From NCBI GenBank assembly GCA_019009955.1, contig CM032233.1, forward strand, positions 80,187,501 through 80,251,500: a stretch of DNA of 64,000 nucleotides. Reading direction: 5' to 3'. Of the stretch, positions 57,541 to 64,000 are shown piece by piece. The position numbers and the translations under genes are program-made. The notes below the pieces were generated by a model. That model was not told the origin of the DNA. It searched no databases and saw only the letters and a program-made list of their open reading frames with translations. Numbering within the stretch: the stretch's first letter is position 1; each line of letters starts with the position of its first letter. The DNA is from Riptortus pedestris. Taxonomy: Eukaryota; Arthropoda; Insecta; Hemiptera; Alydidae.

Positions 57541-59722
57541 CTGTTCTAAAAAATTCTTATTTTTTCTTTAGTATTTCCTGATCTTTCTAATTCTATTAAG
57601 TTACCTCCTATGCGTTCGAGGTAAGCTTCTAGTTCATTAAATTAAAACTAATATATATTATTTCTGACGGACCATTTTATGGAAAGTGGCTAATAATGGA
57701 ATCAATTTTTTTAATGAGTTTTTAATATTACAAAATTGGAAATAGTTAAATTTAATTAGACATATTAGAAAAACATTGATTGGATAAAAACAATACTTGT
57801 CATGCTGCCCAGTAACAATGCCAACAGTGATGGAAACTAATTTACTAAAAATTTATTTGAAACATTTTTTTTCATTTGCTGTAAAATATATGTACTTTAT
57901 TTTTGTCTTTCACTCCCCTCATGCCAACGTATGCTTTAAATGGCGTCTTCTTGGGTATTGACTTATGGAAATGAGTCAAATTAACTATTGGAAAGGCGCG
58001 AATCAGGATCATATAAGACAGGTCATTATTTAATAGAAACAGAAGATGGACAATTAATTGTGGGAAAATTAAAATAATATTCGAAATACACAACTATAGA
58101 AACTTAGTTCATTGTCTGCCTACGGGCAATTCGGTGTGGAACATTGGGAGAAATTGTGCTTTTATTATTTGACTGAATGAAAGAAAAGTTGGGTAGAAAA
58201 AAAAAGCTCCGATGGAGTTCCCTTTATTCCTTCCTTCTCCCTTTGAAAACGCTTAGAAATGACCATGAGCTGAACCCAGTTATAGATTTTTGTCTCATTA
58301 TAACTCACCAGCGGCCCTCAATAATAAGACGTTTTTGACCGCAATTTTCTCCTTGAAAAATTACTCCAAGATATATGGGTAATTAATTATATCCTTTTTC
58401 ATGTGACCTAAAACCAGGAGCAAGTAGAAATGAGAAGCTTGCCACTAAATAGAATAGATCGTAGGCTAGGCAAATAAGTGGTCAACGGCGGATAAAAATA
58501 AACTATAGAATTCTTATTTCAAGTCTCCAATAATTCTTTTTAATAAATCAATTTTCCATTTCTCTACATTACTTGATCTCAATGGGTACTATAGAGCGTC
58601 CTCATATAAAAAGCTATTCTCAATATTCTCGTTCGTTTACATAATATAAATGCTCTTTAGTACACTTCGTAAAATTGGTTTTTCGTTTGATTTATCTTGT
58701 AAACGCTAGATCCTTTTAAATAGCTAAAACATAGGACCGATAGTAAAAGAAATTTTCTACCCGTTTTTCACTGGATTTTTTCCTCACTTAAATGGATTTA
58801 TCTGACTCGAGGAAATATCAGCGGGGAGTCTATGCAGGGTTTAAAAATAGAATTCCCTTCTGACTCTGTCTGGCTCATTGGCGGTCTGTGAATGTGTCTG
58901 TGTGTGTGTATGCTGACATTGTTCTAAATATTGTCTTAGCAAAACTAGCACCTCATCACAAATGAAGGAAATGTAAATATTAATACATTTTATGTGCAGT
59001 ATAATTTCAAGATTTTTTGTTTTGTTTTTTACGCAAGGAAGAAATAGAGAATAAAATGTGATATGACATAACCTCTGTGACATTCCAGCTCGTGGAAAAT
59101 ACTTTGAAATTTGATATTAGTCCATGAAATTTCATTTGTGTTAAAGTATTTAATAAATACTCGGACAATTATCAAAGCATGTATAATATGTAGTAGTGAG
59201 AGGTAATGTTTGTTTTTAATTCAAACTATATCAATGAGTTGTCGGTGTAAACTTTGAAACCACAGGTTTATCACATGTCTTGTGCAAGATATACTAATTC
59301 ACGTCCTCAGCACGTGGGCGGCTGGCAAAGAAACTCAACGAATGCTGTCATCCCTTTACTTTCTTAATTAATGACGTTTAACTAACTACAAGCGCTCCGT
59401 GACTTTTTTTTTTTAGTAATATATTGAGTAGCTAACTGAATAGCGGTGTAGGGATGTTTTGTCTATGCCGACACTACAATAAGGAAGTGATTCATCAACC
59501 TGACTACTTAAGCTGCCTTCGGTAGGCATTGGCCTTTCGTGTTCTGTTGAGACAAATGTTTTTATTTTCATTAATTTATCAGCACACACATTCATATAAT
59601 TGTTGGTACAATTTAAACTTACTGCGAGCACATAGAAATTATACTTAAAAGACATATCAGATAGTAGAAATCAAAAAATTTTGAAGGGGGGTATGTGTTC
59701 CAAAGAGTCTTAAGCTGCGGTT
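57541..59722. other. No gene recognised
   Basis: AT-rich, unique-looking sequence. Short minus-strand frames at 57872, 58841 and 59413 have no recognisable domain. Confidence 0.4.
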
Positions 59723-59843
59723 TTAGCAGATTTCCCTCAAGGGAAATCAGCTAATGAGGTCGTACTCATGACGCGATTTTCGAAAAATTTCTTCAAATGT
59801 CCATCGATCCTACCCAGGAGATGACGAAAATGAGGTCCGTTCA

Positions 59844-59929
<86 letters not shown>

Positions 59930-60604
59930 TGTTAACGCTCTAGGGGTCGCAATTTTTGTTTGATTGTTACGAAACACGATATTTTATCATTTTATGTAAA
60001 CAGACAGATCAAGTTCGTTAATGGCTGAAATCGGACTAGAGGGAAGGGGGTTTAGAGGGGAGATTTTCAAAAATTCCAAATATCTCCGTTATTCTGCATC
60101 GGATCGAAAAAATGTATAGAACCAATCTTATTGCAAATAAAATTTACGATAAATATTGCTATACATTACATACATTTATTCTCTATCTTGAATATTAACC
60201 GAGATATTTGCATTTTTATGAAGTCTGTGGTCGGGTATAGTTCGGATTAGGTCGGCCATTTCCGTCATTGCTCGGCTCAGGTGGAAGCTTCTTCTAACCT
60301 TACCTGTCGTTTCTAACCTTACCTTACCTTCATTACTTTGTGAGATTTATGCAAATACGTTCTGTTCATCCGCCCCCCCCCTTCTTTAGTTCTTGGACTA
60401 CTAAAATTTGAGTGATTAAAATATAAATTATTCTTACAATTCAGAAGCCGTTTCAGTTGGGAATTTATTTTAATTAACTGAAAGATTTCTCATTACCGTT
60501 TGTATTTAATCACGGTGGTATTGTGTTACCAGTATGCAAATTTCCCTATTGTAAAACTTCACATGGGAAATCTGCTTAGTTTACGCAGCCCCCGCGTGAC
60601 GGAC
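59723..60604 (-). mobile_element. HINE-like element, complete, young subfamily
   Basis: TTAGCAGATTTCCC, stem perfect with TCAA loop, all 3' blocks, compound (TA)n(TG)n at 59847-59929, then a 5' half almost identical to 27560-28402, including the unusual TTCTAACCTTACC run. It ends CAGCCCCCGCGTGACGGAC. TTTT is present on both outer flanks. It differs from its sister in array type: TA plus TG here, pure TA there. Confidence 0.93.
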
Positions 60605-61855
60605 TTTTCTTATCACAATGGGTGTTCTTTGTAGATACACCCAACTGCTAGGGGGAAATGGAGATTTCGACTCTTTGCACCCCCATCAGAATGTTTTGAT
60701 TTCTACCATCCGTTGTTTCCTCAAAATATAATTTGAGTGTGCTCAGAGTGTTATTTATTCATATACACACATAAAACTCACATACATATATATATTTTAT
60801 ATATATATATATACATGTCTGTGTGTTTGTGTTAGAGAGAGTGTGTATGTGCTACTTAAAAGACGTTAAATCATGATTTAAATGTGGTCATGAGTTTACC
60901 CGTGAAATACGTACTAGAGGTCATCTATATCTCTTTCCCTTCATCATTAAGTTTTCCATTTGAAAAATACTATCCTTTAAAATAAAATGTTCTGTTCAAG
61001 GAGCTCCTTGAATTTATTAAATACTCAATCAATATCTTCACAATTATTAATAATACCTTTCGTTTGAGAGCTGAAAAATGTTTCATAACGGTATCTGAAC
61101 TTTTTTCTTTCTTAGTCATTATATAGAAATTTCACTCATTGCATAACATAAAAATGTAGTGCAAGCGATTGCTGTTACACTGATAACCGACTGTTTTCTT
61201 TTCTTTCTTTTTTTCACGAGTAAAACCTTGATAACAAAGAGCTGAAATGGAAGCTCATGGGTCAGATGAAGGTTGGATCGCTCCCTGATACCAGTATGTA
61301 TCATCCAGTGTTAAATCTTTCACATAAAACAAATATTTCAAAATTTTAAACCTATACTATTATTCGAGCATCTCTATTTTACTCATACTACTACTGTAAT
61401 TATCTACCAAATAAACACACACTTATAATGTTTTGTCTTAAATGACATAAGACTTTTCGAGGGAGAGCATTTCGTAGGGCTGGCTCACTGCCATTTCTGT
61501 GGCGTCCTGAATCAATGTTCAGTGTTCAAGACAGGATACAAGAAAGGGTGTACATTGATCAACCTTTCTTAATGTATCCTCTCCTGCGTAAGGTTAAACT
61601 TAATGTATTTTCATAATTTGGACGAGAGGGCGGGTGGATAACCCAAGAAAGAACGAGGTAGGTTTGAAATTAAACATTTAAAAGTACATATCATTAAAAC
61701 ATTATACAATTTGTTTCTGTCTAGTAATGATCCGATAAACGTTTTTTTAAAAAGAAAAAAAAAGACATTGAAGATGTTCTTATGGCCCCAATTAACAAAA
61801 CCTTATTCATATAATCACCGTGTAGTCGGTTCTAATTTTTGTGTATGTTTGTAAG
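60605..61855. other. No gene recognised
   Basis: Unique-looking, with a short TA/TG region at about 60785-60850. No supported feature. Confidence 0.4.
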
Positions 61856-61990
61856 AATATATATATATATCTATGCTAACGCCCTGGTGTACGCAATTTA
61901 AGTTATTCCACTTTAAATAGCCATGCTAATCTAAAAGTAAAGTTCGTTAACGGCCAGTCGAACCTAGAGAATTGGGAGTTTAGATTAGGC
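61856..61990 (-). mobile_element. HINE-like middle fragment, decayed
   Basis: A short TA run, ATGCTAACGCCCTGGTG, a CCACTTTAAATAGCC block and AAAGTTCGTTAACGGCCAG follow family order. Both ends are absent. Confidence 0.55.
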
Positions 61991-62856
61991 ACATAAATGA
62001 AAATTCCTCATATTAAGTAAAACATTCGAGGTAATAATTCGATAATGTCTTGGAGAGCCTTCACTGCTATGTGCCTTTCTTCTGACAGAATTGCACGTCG
62101 ATTTGAGACTTTCGTTCTAAAATGTAAATTTTTATTTATAATGTAAATAAAGTGGGATATATGCTTGAATTAGACTACGAATGCTTGACGGATTATATTA
62201 ATATATGGAAATTTATGGATTTATACCCGTCAAGCAGAGTTAACTACAAGCGAATATTTGCCATGGCTTATAGAACTAGAATTAGGGAATATGCTTAGTT
62301 ATACAAAAAGGCTTACATATTATCATGAATGTAGTAGAAAATATTCCTTATATTTAATTTCAAATATTTAATTCCGCTTTCAAACACAGTCAGTCTCGTT
62401 ATTCTCTAAATTTTGTTGATATCAGACTGAGGGCATTGATCTCTGAGCCTAGCTCTAAACATCTTTGTGTTGATTTATGTGGTGAGCTGATGTTAATGCG
62501 GGCAAATTAAAGTGCCAACCGTTGGAGAGAGTGAAAGGAAAACAGCATGAATATGAGAGGGAGGAGATGCATAAATAAACTAGTGAACGGCTAAGGACAT
62601 CAACCGAATTTATAATTCCTTTGGAACGCTTCCAATGAATGAAACGTAAAGGATTGTAAACAGATATAAATTCTCGAAGTATTATCACAGCCATTCATAA
62701 AACCGAGCGGAGCCATTTATATGGAAAAGAGTGAACCCTGGCCCTTCACTCGGCCATCTCCACCACACACCAGTTGCATAAGATTTCTTTCTAGCCTTCT
62801 AATTTACTAGCGGATTTTACACTCACAATAGAACGGGGATTCGACTAAAAATAAAG
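61991..62856. other. No gene recognised
   Basis: AT-rich spacer. The 79-codon minus-strand frame at 62455-62694 has no recognisable domain. Confidence 0.35.
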
Positions 62857-63685
62857 TCCGTCAATCAAGGGCTGCATAAACTAAGCAGATTTCCCACCTG
62901 TAGGCAAGACACACTACTAATATCTCGCCATATATTTTATATGTCTATGTAAAAATCCGAACAACGATTGTAGAGTATAAATAGTTTAACAAGATTGATT
63001 TTATAACATTTTTCGATACGACTCCTAATATTGGAGATTATTTTAATTCCCCCCTTAAATATCGTGGTTAATATTCAAGATAGAGAGAAAATGAATAAAA
63101 CAACATTTATAGGAAATCAAATTTTAAATAAAAATAAATATAGTAACGTCCACTTTTTGCAACTAAAGCTAATTGGGACGGGTTATCTACAGGTTACCAC
63201 CCTTTTCTAGTCAAGATGGGACTAAGGATTTTATTTAGTAAATTCCGTCACTAAATAAACTCCTATTGCCCAGGGTGGGAATCGAACTCGCCACTCTAGA
63301 TTTACCATGTGAGATGAAGGTCGACGCTTTAACTGACATGGCTAACCTGAGCCTCAATTTTAAATAAGATGAATTTTATACAATTTTTGGATATAATAAC
63401 GGAGATATTTCGTCTTTTCGAAATTCCCCTCCTCTAAACACCCCTCCCCGGTCTGATTTCAGCGAACTTGGTCTTTAGTTTTACATGAAACCTTTATATA
63501 TTGTGTTTGGAAACGATAAACAAAAATAGTGACCGCTAGAGCGATCACAGACCAAATATAGGATCTATATATATAATTTTGAACGGACCTCATTTTCTTC
63601 ATCTCCTAGGTAGGATTGATGGACGTTTGAGGACATTTATTAATAATCTCGTCATGATTACAACCTGAATAGATGGTTTTCCTTA
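62857..63685 (+). mobile_element. HINE-like element, diverged, with nested SINE
   Basis: TCCGTCAATCAAGGGCTGC start with AAGCAGATTTCCC kept. The interior blocks CGATACGACTCCTAATA and GGTTAATATTCAAGATAGAG appear, the former also as a second version after the SINE, suggesting a composite. C-rich tract at about 63427-63449, GACCGCTAGAGCGATC, a minimal array TATATATATAA, the 3' blocks, and a decayed hairpin GGTTTTCCTTAAC. Confidence 0.8.
63131..63353 (-). mobile_element. tRNA-Leu-derived SINE with target duplication
   Basis: Complete reversed SINE with box B inverse GGGAATCGAACTCGCC and TGACATGGCTAACCTGAGCC. It is flanked by TCAAATTTTAAATA (63117-63130) and TCAATTTTAAATA (63354-63366), a 13-14 bp duplication with one length difference, inside the HINE-like host. 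Confidence 0.9.
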
Positions 63686-63748
63686 ACTTTCTTCTTCAGT
63701 AATAAATAAAACACCGATGGCATAAACCTAATAATGACAGTTGCACAT

Positions 63749-63865
63749 CAGCTGCTTAAACTAAGCAGATTTGTCAGTTGCTGGACACGCTGTTGAACTG
63801 AAATTTATGTAAGCAGGTTTTGAAATTTAAGCTGGTCATGAGACCCCCCCCCCGTTTCCGTTTGT
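63749..63865 (+). mobile_element. HINE-like 5' end fragment
   Basis: CAGCTGCTTAAACTAAGCAG then ATTTGTCAGTTGC resembles the family start after TCCGTCACG, and a C-run near 63845 may be the C-rich tract. Only the left end is recognisable; it lies about 60 bases after the 3' end of the preceding copy. Confidence 0.5.
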
Positions 63866-64000
63866 TCCGATTTCATAGGTTCACACAGCACATAACTATT
63901 TCGAGACATTTTCTGGTGCTGTGGAAGAGTTCGAACGAGCATCTAAGGTTGGATACAAACTAAGAAACGACGAAATATTTGGGATTCTCTAGAGGAACCA

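Overview
The window looks like non-coding, repeat-dense nuclear DNA from an animal, most likely an arthropod. This rests on four things: AT-rich sequence with many long (TA)n and (TG)n arrays; tRNA-derived SINEs; degraded non-LTR retrotransposons of kinds common in insects; and Helitron-type elements. The species cannot be named from sequence alone. No intact protein-coding gene was found. Long reading frames are absent, and most short ones come from microsatellites (IYIYIY, VCVCVC) or from repeats.

The dominant component is one dispersed family, present in about 40 full, truncated or decayed copies on both strands and covering by eye roughly a quarter of the window. A complete copy is about 0.6-1.2 kb. 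The 5' end is TCCGTCACGCAGGGG, with a 6-bp hairpin (ACGCAG/CTGCGT) and then a second hairpin whose stem is GCAGATTTC/GAAATCTGC. The centre holds a C-rich tract, a CCGCTAGAGCGG palindrome and, just beside it, a microsatellite. The 3' end is the palindrome GATTTCCCTTAAGGGAAATC followed by TGCTAA. The 5' AGCAGATTTCCC is an inverted copy of the 3' GGGAAATCTGCT. Asymmetric subterminal inverted repeats, a 3' stem-loop, an internal microsatellite, no coding capacity and frequent head-to-tail copies together match the DINE-1/HINE class, the non-autonomous partners of Helentrons (rolling-circle transposons). The name HINE-like is used below; the assignment is an inference from structure.

Other elements: (1) a second, Helitron-like family ending in CTAG before T (about 255-600, 29560-29921, 35877-36876); (2) a tRNA-Leu-like SINE family with seven recognisable copies, two sitting in HINE-like copies with target duplications of 13-15 bp; (3) non-LTR retrotransposon remnants at 5645-5955, 37711-38335, 46320-47347, 53104-53545, 56189-56659 and 56970-57540; (4) a 208-bp Tc1/mariner-type MITE with 26-bp inverted repeats and a TA duplication inside a HINE-like copy; (5) a roughly 750-bp inverted-repeat element with TA arrays in both arms (39163-39917); (6) a 16-bp minisatellite at about 3470-3775; (7) a large near-perfect hairpin at 50421-50527 directly followed by a hammerhead-ribozyme-like core motif.

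Layout: 1-6.5 kb repeats, minisatellite and nested elements; 6.5-9.9 kb mostly unique; 9.9-33.6 kb the densest HINE-like stretch; 33.6-36.9 kb unique DNA, a SINE and a Helitron; 36.9-44.6 kb HINE-like, LINE, SINE and inverted-repeat elements; 44.6-45.1 kb a GC-rich island; 46.3-57.5 kb scattered LINE remnants in AT-rich DNA; 57.5-64 kb mostly unique with three HINE-like loci. The region reads as intergenic or intronic sequence built by repeated nested insertion.
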